From contig NZ_JACYHA010000009.1 of assembly GCF_014837155.1 (NCBI RefSeq), positions 62,001 through 126,000 of the forward strand: 64,000 bases of DNA. Reading direction: 5' to 3'. The stretch comes from Litchfieldia stipae. GTDB lineage: Bacteria > Bacillota > Bacilli > Bacillales > Bacillaceae_L. A program made the translations under genes and the position numbers. Every line of letters starts with the position of its first letter. Positions within the stretch are counted from its first letter, which is position 1. Below, piece after piece: positions 8,228-16,213 of this stretch. The notes below the pieces were generated by a model. The model saw only the letters and a list, made by a program, of their open reading frames with translations, did no database searches and was not told where the DNA came from.

Positions 8228-8334
8228 TGAACTGAACCTCCACTTACTAATTAAATAAATACCATCTGTTCCACCCCGAAAAAAACTTAAATGAGCACAG
8301 ATAATCATATATCAATTTGGGTTTTTAATATATT

Positions 8335-8670
8335 TTAATTCGAAGTTGTCATTTGAGTTTTATTCCTACTTTTGTAGAAGAATAGTACCCACCATACTAA
8401 TAAAAATAAATAACCTATAATTGTAAAAACAGACCAACTAGCTCCCTGTTGTAATTGACTTACTAAGTGTTCAAATTCATTCATTTCTTCTGCTCTACTA
8501 ATGCCATTTACGATGGAAACTATCGGAATTGTTAAAGCAATTACAATAGCTAGGACGGACAATATCTTACTTTTCACTTTTGCAAAACTAAATATGGCAG
8601 TTCCTATTGTTGTTACTAACAATAAATAATATATAACCCAAAACCAAGCAGGAAGGGTTTCCCCATACAT
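8335..8670 (-). CDS. Hypothetical membrane protein, three helices
   Basis: This 111-residue protein has membrane helices at about residues 10-30, 37-57 and 79-99. A charged segment lies between the second and third (SRAEEMNEFEHLVSQLQQ). A GGAGG site is well placed before the ATG. I do not recognise the family. It lies first in a row of three small membrane-protein genes on the minus strand. Confidence 0.6.
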   Translation of the reverse strand: MYGETLPAWFWVIYYLLLVTTIGTAIFSFAKVKSKILSVLAIVIALTIPIVSIVNGISRAEEMNEFEHLVSQLQQGASWSVFTIIGYLFLLVWWVLFFYKSRNKTQMTTSN

Positions 8671-9122
8671 GTCATCGCCTCCTAATGTTTAAAGCAAATA
8701 ACCAAAAACAACAGTCTTTTAGAAAACAACCTATGTAGATTAATAATTCCTCTAGTAAAATCTGTGAAGGATCAAAAATAGACTATTAATCTAAAAACCT
8801 ATAATCCCTCTCTCGAATTTCAAATTAATACCATAACTGTATCAACGACCCAATTAATTGTCAATATTTGCGGAAAATTTGATATTCTAAAACCACATAT
8901 TCATCACTTTTTTATATGTGATTAATGTCCTGGTATATGAAATAATCCTCTTGTCCACAAAAAAGTCACATGACTATGCTACGATTGAAGTCCACGTTTA
9001 ACTCAATTACCCACTCGGATAAGTGAGGACATAGTCAATGAGACTATTTGATAGGAAACAAGGGGTAAGAAGAACTTAGCGGTGCTAAAGATTAATTATT
9101 ATGGAGGGATCACTATCTATAG
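8671..9122. other. Gene-free stretch (452 bp) with small hairpins
   Basis: No convincing ORF was found. It is AT-rich up to 8960, then has a more structured part, including ATAGTC/GACTAT (9031-9047) and TTAGC/GCTAA near 9079. A short ORF on the plus strand ends at the TGA near 9030. This could be the 3' untranslated region of the CNNM gene or a small RNA. I cannot match it to a riboswitch class. Confidence 0.4.
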
Positions 9123-10451
9123 CTATTGTTTCCTTTGTACAAGCTCCGCTTTTCTAAACACTTTTGCCTTAACGATCCGTTTCTCATCCATCTCCTCCAC
9201 ATGGAAGACAAAATTCTGGTATTCTATTGTTGGTTTTTGGTTCAAAGTTGGGATATAACCAAGCTTGCCAATTAAGAATCCGCTTAATGTATCATATTCT
9301 TCTATAGGAAGTTCAATATTTAGAAGATTCTCTACTTCGTATAAGTTGGTCGTACCAGGCATGATATAAATATTGTTTTCTAACCATTGAATGTGTTCAT
9401 CATCCATCTCAGGTTCATCATATTCATCAAAGATATTACCAACAATTTCTTCAATTAAATCTTCTATTGTTACAATACCGTCAGTTCCTCCATACTCATC
9501 AATAGCAATGGCTAAATGTACATTGTTCTTTTGCATGTCTTTAAATAAATGGTCAATTTTCTTTGATTCCAGTACAAAATATGGGTCACGCAATAAATCC
9601 TTTAGTACAAAACGGTCTACCTCACAATTTTCGATAAACTGGATTAAATCCTTTACATGCAAGATCCCAACGATATTATCAATATGGTCTTCATACACAG
9701 GAAACCTCGTATATTTTTCAGCATTAATAATCTGAAGAGTCTCTTTTAACTGGTATGAAATAGGAATCGCAACAATATTTGTTCGGTGTGTCATTATATC
9801 TGAAACAGTCTTATTATCAAATTCGAAGATATTATTGATCATCACCTTCTCTGTTTCCTGAATCGTACCTTTCTCTTTACCTACATCAATCATCATTCTT
9901 ATTTCTTCTTCTGTTACATTCTCATCCTCTGCATTTGGGTCAACCCCAAAAAGGCGCACAATGATATTTGTTGACCAAGTTAACAATTTTACAAATGGGG
10001 CAGATACCCTTGATAAAATCGTTAAAGGTACGACTGCGATCATGGAGATTTCCTCCGCTTTTTGCAAAGCAAGTCGTTTTGGAACGAGTTCTCCTAGAAC
10101 TAATGTAAAGTATGATAAAATCAGTGTAATGACGATAACAGAAATGGTTTCGAGAAGCGCTTCTGATAACGGAATGCCCAATGAATATAGGGTATTAGCT
10201 AATCTTCCTGCAAAGCTTCCTGCTGCAAATGCACTGGCTAAGAATCCAGCTAGTGTAATCCCAATTTGAATTGTAGCTAAAAATCGACTTGGCTCAGATA
10301 GAAGATTGTATAGCATTTTTGCTTTCTTATCTCCCTTATCCGCCATCATTTTTACTTTATTATCATTTAATGAAATTAAGGCGATTTCAGATGCTGCAAA
10401 AAATGCATTTAAGACAATCAGCACCCCAAGTACCACTATTTCTATACCCAA
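9123..10451 (-). CDS. CNNM/CorC-type transporter (DUF21-CBS-CorC_HlyC; hemolysin-like)
   Basis: The protein has about 442 residues. The N-terminal DUF21/CNNM membrane domain (residues about 1-190) contains NAFFAASEIALISLN and LVLGELVPKRLALQ. Two CBS domains follow (MTHRTNIVAIPISYQ ... RFPVYEDHIDNIVGILHVKDL; AIAIDEYGGTDGIVTIEDLI). The C-terminus is the CorC_HlyC domain (EEYDTLSGFLIGKLGYIP). The family handles magnesium and other divalent cations in the membrane. The frame opens at an earlier TTG, but I start at the TTG at 10451 because a GGAGGG site lies 7 bases upstream of it. It sits next to the manganese-controlled terC operon, behind that operon's terminator. Confidence 0.9.
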   Translation of the reverse strand: MGIEIVVLGVLIVLNAFFAASEIALISLNDNKVKMMADKGDKKAKMLYNLLSEPSRFLATIQIGITLAGFLASAFAAGSFAGRLANTLYSLGIPLSEALLETISVIVITLILSYFTLVLGELVPKRLALQKAEEISMIAVVPLTILSRVSAPFVKLLTWSTNIIVRLFGVDPNAEDENVTEEEIRMMIDVGKEKGTIQETEKVMINNIFEFDNKTVSDIMTHRTNIVAIPISYQLKETLQIINAEKYTRFPVYEDHIDNIVGILHVKDLIQFIENCEVDRFVLKDLLRDPYFVLESKKIDHLFKDMQKNNVHLAIAIDEYGGTDGIVTIEDLIEEIVGNIFDEYDEPEMDDEHIQWLENNIYIMPGTTNLYEVENLLNIELPIEEYDTLSGFLIGKLGYIPTLNQKPTIEYQNFVFHVEEMDEKRIVKAKVFRKAELVQRKQ

Positions 10452-10529
10452 CGATAAACCCTCCAAGTTGTAATAAATCCTTATTTTTTCTTTATTTTCC
10501 TTTAAATACTCAGTTATTATTCAAGCGGA

Positions 10530-10570
10530 GAAAAGGAGTCCTTTTAGTGGATCACTAAAGGTCTCCTTCA
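10530..10570 (-). terminator. Terminator of the manganese operon
   Basis: AAGGAGTCCTTTTAGTG (10533-10549) pairs with CACTAAAGGTCTCCTT (10553-10568) with one mismatch, followed on the minus strand by TTTTC. It lies just after the terC stop. Confidence 0.8.
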
Positions 10571-10576
10571 ACATAC

Positions 10577-11365
10577 CTAGCTGTTTAATTTAACCTCTTC
10601 ATCAGCAGATGCTTCTACTTTCTCCTTAGACAAGAACCAACCTCCAACAGCAATTGAAATTAAGACTGCATAGAATATAATTTTCCAAGTGTACGAATGA
10701 GCAAAGCCATCTGGAATCATCGCAATGTCAGGGTGTGATAATGTTAGAACCGCTAGCTTAACCCCAACCATTCCAACAATTAGGAAAGCTGCTATTTCGA
10801 GAGAAGGTCTCTTTCTCAACAAATCCACGAAAATATTAGCAGCAAATCGCATAATAATTAATCCTATGAAACCACCAAGGAATATAACGATGAAATGTCC
10901 TGCGTTCATTCCACCAATATCTCCAATTGGAAGGTGAGGTAATGTTACAGCTAATGCAACAGCAGCTAAAATTGAGTCAATAGCAAACGCGATATCTGCT
11001 AGCTCTACCTTGATTACTGTTCCCCAGAATCCTGATTTCTTTTTATCCTTTGCACTTTCATCTGTCTCTTTTTTCTTAATTAACGTTTTTCTTAAGATAT
11101 GATTAGCCGCAATTAACAATAAATATAAAGCTCCTATTGCCTGTACTTGCCAAACATCAACAAGAAAGGAGATCATGAACAATGAAGCCAATCTAAAGAC
11201 AAATGCTCCGGCTAATCCATAAAATAATGCCTTTTTCCTTTCTTCTTCAGGCAGGTGCTTTACCATGATTGCTAATACTAAAGCATTATCAGCCGCTAAT
11301 AAACCTTCTAATAGAATTAAAACAATTAATACCCAACCATACTCCAATAATATTGAAAATTCCAA
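10577..11365 (-). CDS. terC: TerC-family membrane protein, probable manganese exporter (YkoY/MeeY-like)
   Basis: This 262-residue protein has about seven membrane helices and the TerC hallmarks: EGLLAADNALVLAIM near residue 20 and ELADIAFAIDSILAAVAL near residue 120. The acidic residues in these helices coordinate metal. In Bacillus, TerC homologues export manganese, some to metalate exoenzymes. It is the last gene of an operon whose leader contains a yybP-ykoY manganese riboswitch (12476-12562), which fits manganese efflux. The start is TTG with GGGGG 9 bases upstream. A strong terminator follows the stop. Confidence 0.92.
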   Translation of the reverse strand: MEFSILLEYGWVLIVLILLEGLLAADNALVLAIMVKHLPEEERKKALFYGLAGAFVFRLASLFMISFLVDVWQVQAIGALYLLLIAANHILRKTLIKKKETDESAKDKKKSGFWGTVIKVELADIAFAIDSILAAVALAVTLPHLPIGDIGGMNAGHFIVIFLGGFIGLIIMRFAANIFVDLLRKRPSLEIAAFLIVGMVGVKLAVLTLSHPDIAMIPDGFAHSYTWKIIFYAVLISIAVGGWFLSKEKVEASADEEVKLNS

Positions 11366-11378
11366 TTATAACTACCCC

Positions 11379-11633
11379 CTAATTATCTAACTTATATTTT
11401 TCTTTTAATGATTGTGGTGCGATTTTCACCATTCTTTCTATTACGAATGTTGCAATGACAACTTCATCGTTGATTCCCAAATAGGTGAAGAAGTCAGGAA
11501 TCAAATCAAAGAGGAAAAATGCATAAGTTAGAATGATAAGTGCTCCAAGTGCCTTACTTCTTTTGATAGTAATAAGTATTAAAAAAAGGATGAGTTTCCA
11601 AAATTTCAAAATGAACTTCATCCTTTTTAACAA
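11379..11633 (-). CDS. YkvA-like DUF1232 membrane protein
   Basis: This 84-residue protein has two hydrophobic helices. The DUF1232 signature appears as FFLFDLIPDFFTYLGINDE, with the diagnostic DLIPDF. The family is small, widespread and membrane-bound, with no defined biochemical role. The gene lies 13 bases upstream of terC in the manganese riboswitch operon, which suggests a part in metal or envelope homeostasis (inference). Confidence 0.82.
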   Translation of the reverse strand: MLKRMKFILKFWKLILFLILITIKRSKALGALIILTYAFFLFDLIPDFFTYLGINDEVVIATFVIERMVKIAPQSLKEKYKLDN

Positions 11634-11680
11634 TTTAATCCAAAGTATACCTTATCAATTAAAAATACCTACCTCGTATA

Positions 11681-12067
11681 TTAAACGATTTGAATTAGAT
11701 CTTGGTCTATACTTTTAACGCCTTCCTTAAAATGTAACCTTGTTTTGAAACGATAAGTTATTTCAGAATCAGACGGTAACAGCTCTGATGGAAGTTTGAA
11801 AGAAAACGGGATTTCATTAGACTCTTCTGATTGAATAAAAGTAGAAGTCAAGATGGTTGTAGAATCTAAGATTGCTTCTTCTTCTACCGTTTCTCGAATC
11901 CTTACAAAATCACATTCTATTCGTTTAAGCTGTTGTTCAATAATTCCTCCTTTTAAATAGAAATAACCCTTAATATGTTCACCAGAAGTGTAGGATTCTT
12001 TAGATAAGACAAGATCAATTTTTGCTGAACCTATTCCTAAAAGAGACATGTATTTCCTTAGTATCAA
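11681..12067 (-). CDS. Short Spo0M-like (arrestin-fold) protein
   Basis: This 128-residue protein resembles the N-terminal arrestin-like beta-sandwich of Spo0M: SLLGIGSAKIDLVLSKESYTS, then GEHIKGYFYLKGG, and later SNEIPFSFKLPSELLPSD. Spo0M of Bacillus subtilis is about twice as long, so only one domain is present here. It could be a natural short form or a truncation. The TTG start has GGAGGG 8 bases upstream. An ATG 18 bases further in (AAGG site) is the alternative and agrees better with Spo0M N-termini. It lies in the manganese operon between fbpB-like and DUF1232 genes. Confidence 0.72.
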   Translation of the reverse strand: MILRKYMSLLGIGSAKIDLVLSKESYTSGEHIKGYFYLKGGIIEQQLKRIECDFVRIRETVEEEAILDSTTILTSTFIQSEESNEIPFSFKLPSELLPSDSEITYRFKTRLHFKEGVKSIDQDLIQIV

Positions 12068-12085
12068 TTTATATGCCCTCCATAT

Positions 12086-12217
12086 TTATTTTGTTTTGTT
12101 TGTTAAAATTCGATCTTCAATTCGCTTTTCAATTTGTTCAATTCGTTTTTTATCTCTTAATAATTCTTCTTTGTTTCTTAGAATTAACATTGATAATGAT
12201 TGATGGCTTTTCTTCAT
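12086..12217 (-). CDS. FbpB-family small basic protein
   Basis: This 43-residue basic, helical protein has the FbpB pattern: RNKEELLRDKKRIEQIEKR, then IEDR. FbpB is a Fur-regulated small protein in Bacillus that helps small RNA FsrA spare iron. GAGGGGAG lies 8 bases before the ATG. Here it is the first intact gene behind a manganese riboswitch, upstream of the spo0M-like gene, and this places an iron-sparing-type protein under manganese control (inference). Confidence 0.7.
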   Translation of the reverse strand: MKKSHQSLSMLILRNKEELLRDKKRIEQIEKRIEDRILTNKTK

Positions 12218-12235
12218 TTTAAGTACTCCCCTCGA

Positions 12236-12366
12236 TCAAATTGATATTTCCAAAATCAGTGTATCTAGCTTCTGCTTTGTATGTGTGAAGCCATTTTCTT
12301 TAACATTTGTAGCCAATCTTACTGTTTCCTTCGATATAGCATCTAGTAATATCTTGCATTATTCAT
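12236..12366 (-). pseudogene. Possible broken FbpA/Spo0E-like small gene
   Basis: A good AAGGAG site precedes ATG at 12366, but that frame stops after seven codons. The next frame continues open as ISKETVRLATNVKENGF, then KQKLDTLILEIS before a stop at 12236. The joined reading has the length and helical look of small FbpA- or Spo0E-like Bacillus proteins. In B. subtilis fbpA precedes fbpB, as it would here. One frameshift would explain the break. Confidence 0.4.
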
Positions 12367-12402
12367 ACTGTTAGTCTCCTTGTCGAAGTCTAAAATATAA
12401 TA

Positions 12403-12436
12403 AAAAAACCTTTACCACATAATTGGCAAAGGTTTT
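12403..12436 (-). terminator. Second terminator of the manganese leader
   Basis: AAACCTTTACC and GGCAAAGGTTT form the stem, with seven T on the minus strand. Its stem sequence is nearly the same as that of the terminator just upstream, so the two look like a tandem duplication. Confidence 0.8.
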
Positions 12437-12445
12437 AAAGATACA

Positions 12446-12475
12446 AAAAGACCTCTACCGATTGGTAAAGGTCTT
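12446..12475 (-). terminator. First terminator / expression platform of the manganese riboswitch
   Basis: AAGACCTTTACC pairs with GGTAGAGGTCTT on the minus strand, followed by five T. It directly abuts the aptamer and is the likely switch element. Confidence 0.85.
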
Positions 12476-12562
12476 GCTAACAACGTCATGGTTGCCAACA
12501 AAGCCGAGAGTTATACACTCCGAAATGACGACTCTGCTGTAAAAGCTACTCCCCTTTAGGAG
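12476..12562 (-). promoter_or_regulatory. yybP-ykoY manganese riboswitch
   Basis: The minus strand reads AAAGGGGAGTAGC ... AGAGTCGTCATTTCGGAG ... ACTCTCGGC ... GGCAACCATGACG, which matches the yybP-ykoY consensus in order. In B. subtilis this RNA turns on terC-type and MntP-type exporters when manganese is high. Here it controls the transcript ending in terC. Two terminators follow in tandem. Confidence 0.93.
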
Positions 12563-13019
12563 AAACATATTTAATTGATTAAGATTATAATAAGTTATAA
12601 CTTATGAACTGTCAATAAGATTTTTAGATCTTGATTTTACGATTGAAAAACCGATTGATATCGGAACTACTGCTGCACTTCACACTTCTTTTGCCGGTTG
12701 GATACCAACTATTTAGCAGTAGGTACCGACTTTTTAGCTTAGGGAAGTGGAAAGTAACAGCTACATAAACTTGTCCCAACAATAAAATTACGTTCCAACG
12801 CCCTTCCTCCGCTCCATCCCCCTCAATCCCTTCTCCTACAAGGGCTCCCGCCATCTTTACCATTCCACTCTGAATTCCTCCATAAAATAATTACGTTCCA
12901 GAATAGACAGAGCAGAGGGGATACCGAATGAGTGTCTAATCTATCTTCCGCTTGAAAAATTAACGAAAAAACGCCTGGAACCACTCGACTCTATTACATG
13001 TGGAAACCAACTGAATAGG

Positions 13020-13586
13020 TATACCCCTGTAACTTTCCTCTTCCCTCACCAAATCCCCCTCAACCCTACTCCCTCTTGACTCTACGCCCTCTTCACTTCG
13101 TTATGTAATGGAACTAAGTTCTTCCCTAAACTCCCCGTTTTTCCCCTCTTTTTTCCGTTTCGGGTTGTATAGAATATTCGGACATTGTAACTAAGTTGGT
13201 ACCCGTAATGGAGAGAAGAATCAGGATAAAAGAATGGAAAAACTAATGAAATGATATTGAAAAGGCATGAAAAATCCTACGGATTTATACGAAATACCTC
13301 TCGAATTTTTCCTCTTTATTCCTCCCCCTCTTCCTTCTGTTATCCTTATTGGACAAGGGATTGAGTGGATATTGGAAATAAAAAAAGACTGAACCCTGGT
13401 ATCGGATTCAGCCTGAATTTGTATTGATTTTTGATTGAAAAAACCGATTGAATAATGATTGAAAACCATCCGAGTACATATTGTATCTCCTGTTCTTCTC
13501 ATCGTTCTTTTCCCGCTCAGAAACCAACTTAGTTACAGCAGGGAAGAACAAAGTTACTTGCGAACCGAGAAAGTTACAGGGGCATA
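13020..13586. repeat. Nested inverted-repeat array
   Basis: Three inverted pairs are nested in mirror order. The outer pair is CCCCTGTAACTTTC (13024-13037) with GAAAGTTACAGGGG (13569-13582), and it extends to 18 bases with one mismatch. The middle pair is GTTCTTCCCT (13118-13127) with AGGGAAGAAC (13540-13549). The inner pair is TGTAACTAAGTTGGT (13186-13200) with ACCAACTTAGTTACA (13523-13537). The left arm is spread over about 180 bp and the right arm is packed into about 60 bp. Confidence 0.75.
13381..13412 (-). terminator. Terminator of the four-gene ferredoxin operon
   Basis: CTGAACC (13389-13395) and GGATTCAG (13404-13411) form a stem with one bulge, followed on the minus strand by seven T. 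It is embedded in the dispersed repeat described in the findings. Confidence 0.7.
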
Positions 13587-13664
13587 TAATAGAAATAAGA
13601 ATTAAAGAGCAAAAAAGAAATTGTAATAGACTTTGTAAATGAAAATCCTTTTAAACAATAATAC

Positions 13665-15404
13665 TTATAACCCACTCTTTTCCAAAATTCTTTTATCCGT
13701 CGGGAGTTTTGCAATCACCTCTTTATTAAATTCAGAAAGTAGGCTGCCTATAAGGTTATTGAAATATTCCTGTAAAAAACCATCCTCATAAGTATATTTA
13801 AAACATGCTTCACATGCTTCATTAAAACCACTTAAAGCATTAAACCATAATATATATCCATATTTTTTATATTCAATTTCTCTACCAAAAAGACCTTTTC
13901 TCCACTCAGATGTATCTATAATGTCAATTTCACTTGTGTCATACTCGAAGTAATCATAATGTTTTACTTTACCACCAGAACCAATGATCTTATTATCTAT
14001 CATATCTCGAATTTCCCAATTAACATTTGAAGAGCAATCTTCAAAAGAAGAAAGGTCAACAGAAATTAGCTGTTTTTGAGCAGTAGCACTTATTGAAACC
14101 TTTGGATACTCTAACTCATACTTATCAAAAATTGCTTGAACATTTGATTTGAAATCATTAATAATTGATTCAATCTGATGCTGGTACTTCTCACTTAGAT
14201 CATTACTAATCCTTGGATTATGCCCTGTCGATAGATAGTTTTGGCAATTATTATAGAATCTCCATAACCTATTTTCTGCAGCTTCCCTACTTTTACTTTC
14301 AGAGGTAAATCTATAATCCGAACTATAATCAGTATCAACACTTTTAAAAACAGTCTCTTGTTTAAGAGTTTTCCGTTTTACTTCTTCTATTAGTTCGATT
14401 AATTCGTTCTTAACAGCGTTATAAGGATCAGCACAATCTTCACTAAATTGTGGGCAGTCTTTTAAAGCTGAGGAAATAATGACAACTTTTTCACTAATCT
14501 TCTTTCTAACCAATTCTTTAAATGGTTTAACCGCTTCATCCACCCATTCATATATAGGGCTCCCTAGTTTAAGCGAAACCTCAAAAGGAATATATTCCCT
14601 AAATTTTTGTTGAACTTCATGCAGGTCGAACCTATACCTATCTCCTAACTCATCACAATTTATATAACTATCAAAATAAGTTGCAGGTTTCACATCTTTA
14701 TCCCAGACATCTAATTTCTCAATATTTCTTAACTTGTAACAGTAAGCATCCCCATCATATCCATTATCGGGACCTACTTCAAAAAGTGTAAAGTCTCCTG
14801 GTAAAGAAACCTGACCGTTAGTTATATCTTTTGCCCTTACTTCAATTTCCGTTAAAATCTTAGAAATTTCTTTGCAGACATCATAATAATAGTTCCCTTC
14901 TTCTTCTTTATAATGGGAAAATCTTGATAGCTGCTTTCCCTTATAACTAATTAGTACGGCTTGAGTTAAAGTTTTTCTTTGGGAATACATTGATCTTTCA
15001 AACTCTTTGAATCCTTCATTGTGTGCCTTATCATATGTAGAATATTCGTAATTTGAAGAGCAGTTACCAACAGTTAATGGAGGAATATGTTCGTTCTCTT
15101 CAAAATTGAAATCATTGGTGTTAGGGCTATTAACCTTGTAACCTTTCAATTCCTCACCTATCAATTTTTTCAAAGCCAAAACACTTGTGATTCCTCCATC
15201 TTTTGTAATGTCATCACTCACGACTGATATTGATTTAACAGGGCATTTTTTAATCACATTTATCAATGAAGTATATTGACTATCTGTAATCATACCCGTG
15301 CCCGCTGGTATAGCCTTCCCATTTGGCAATTCTTCAAATAAATTGCTTTCAACAAAGCAATAGCCACATGCTACGCAATTATCAGATACAGTAATTCTTT
15401 TCAT
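13665..15404 (-). CDS. Ferredoxin-domain protein of unknown function (579 aa)
   Basis: The N-terminal 65 residues form a one-cluster ferredoxin: CVACGYC near residues 10-16 and a fourth cysteine in KKCPVKS near residue 54, enough to hold one [4Fe-4S] cluster. The remaining 500 residues match nothing I know. They are mostly helical and charged, with several more cysteines (DCPQFSEDC, FNEACEACF) and end in SLLSEFNKEVIAKLP. It is the last gene of a tight operon with a coiled-coil protein, an HNH/glycine-rich protein and a DNA-binding protein. A redox or radical-chemistry role, or iron-sulphur-based sensing, is possible but not shown. Confidence 0.75.
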   Translation of the reverse strand: MKRITVSDNCVACGYCFVESNLFEELPNGKAIPAGTGMITDSQYTSLINVIKKCPVKSISVVSDDITKDGGITSVLALKKLIGEELKGYKVNSPNTNDFNFEENEHIPPLTVGNCSSNYEYSTYDKAHNEGFKEFERSMYSQRKTLTQAVLISYKGKQLSRFSHYKEEEGNYYYDVCKEISKILTEIEVRAKDITNGQVSLPGDFTLFEVGPDNGYDGDAYCYKLRNIEKLDVWDKDVKPATYFDSYINCDELGDRYRFDLHEVQQKFREYIPFEVSLKLGSPIYEWVDEAVKPFKELVRKKISEKVVIISSALKDCPQFSEDCADPYNAVKNELIELIEEVKRKTLKQETVFKSVDTDYSSDYRFTSESKSREAAENRLWRFYNNCQNYLSTGHNPRISNDLSEKYQHQIESIINDFKSNVQAIFDKYELEYPKVSISATAQKQLISVDLSSFEDCSSNVNWEIRDMIDNKIIGSGGKVKHYDYFEYDTSEIDIIDTSEWRKGLFGREIEYKKYGYILWFNALSGFNEACEACFKYTYEDGFLQEYFNNLIGSLLSEFNKEVIAKLPTDKRILEKSGL

Positions 15405-15420
15405 TATTTAATAGATCCCC

Positions 15421-16203
15421 TCAAATTTTCATTTTGTTATTTATTTCTTCCAAAAAACTGTTACCATGTTGAATAGCCTTTATTAACTCCTGAGTAATAT
15501 TTCCTTCCATATCAAGTATTGGAGTATCTATAATCTTTTTCACGGTAGTAGCAGCATTTATACAGGTCATTAATTTTTCTTTATCCTGTTTTGTATATTT
15601 CTGTTTGTCTATCCCTTTTTCACTAATTATAGCTGAGGTTGTATCAATTGTTTTTATTAAAATCACATTTAGCTTTGCTAGTAGGTCAGATATTTTATTG
15701 ACCCTTACTTCAATACTTTCTAATGCCACACAGATTGTTTCAGCTTGTGCTAAAGCAACATCAGCTTGTCTGTTTCTTATTGATGCAAGTCTAGCATTCA
15801 TTTCGGCCTCTTTAGCAATTACCCCTGAAATCCCACCCTTTATGAAATATGCAGATAACATTTGCTCAGTATTTAATTCTTTTCTATCCAAATCGAACCA
15901 TGAATTTATGTAGGAGGAATCAATTGGTGTAGACATATTCATTACCAATTCTCTTATTCCATCACCTTGATTAAACTCTATCTGCATAATTTTTTTATGA
16001 ACTTCAATAAAAGTAGATATGGAGGTTTTCATAATCCCCCTTTTTCTATTCCTCAATTTTTCTATTGCATTTGTTGTTCTTTTTTCTTGTTTATTCACTT
16101 TAATTTCTGCGTTTACATGTTTTTCAAACGCCTGTATATTCCTTTTTTCAGCAAGTGCGTTATGCTTATCAGCTTCAACCATATTTTTTATAAATCTTAT
16201 CAC
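15421..16203 (-). CDS. Coiled-coil protein of unknown function
   Basis: This 260-residue protein is almost all helix. A strongly charged N-terminal coiled coil (residues about 8-60: AEKRNIQAFEKHVNAEIKV, KLRNRKRG) is followed by a glycine-containing amphipathic patch (KGGISGVIAKEAEMNARL) and further heptad-like helices. No signal peptide or clear membrane helix is present. The start is GTG with AGGTGA 6 bases upstream. It is 16 bases upstream of the ferredoxin-domain gene and 10 bases downstream of the HNH-type gene, so the three products probably act together. Confidence 0.7.
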   Translation of the reverse strand: MIRFIKNMVEADKHNALAEKRNIQAFEKHVNAEIKVNKQEKRTTNAIEKLRNRKRGIMKTSISTFIEVHKKIMQIEFNQGDGIRELVMNMSTPIDSSYINSWFDLDRKELNTEQMLSAYFIKGGISGVIAKEAEMNARLASIRNRQADVALAQAETICVALESIEVRVNKISDLLAKLNVILIKTIDTTSAIISEKGIDKQKYTKQDKEKLMTCINAATTVKKIIDTPILDMEGNITQELIKAIQHGNSFLEEINNKMKI

Positions 16204-16213
16204 TCTATATCAC

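Larger units (their letters stand above)
12600..13664. other. Gene-free, repeat-rich border of the accessory island (1.06 kb)
   Basis: The frames here are short, lack ribosome sites and show no protein-like composition. The stretch contains a direct repeat TTACGTTCCA (12788-12797 and 12890-12899), many GTAAC/GTTAC half-sites, nested inverted repeats (13020-13586), and two partial copies of a dispersed intergenic repeat (about 12630-12760 and 13340-13550). It separates the conserved manganese operon from the island and may hold a transposon end or attachment region. Confidence 0.6.

Noticed and set aside
8960-9110. A riboswitch in the structured gene-free stretch beside the CNNM/CorC gene
   Set aside because: It lies downstream of that minus-strand gene and no plus-strand gene follows. 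I could not match magnesium, lysine, cobalamin or other consensus cores.
12624-13502. Two minus-strand frames of 79 and 93 codons in the repeat-rich border region
   Set aside because: Neither has a ribosome site. Their translations are low in protein-like pattern, and both run through repeats that recur elsewhere in non-coding DNA.
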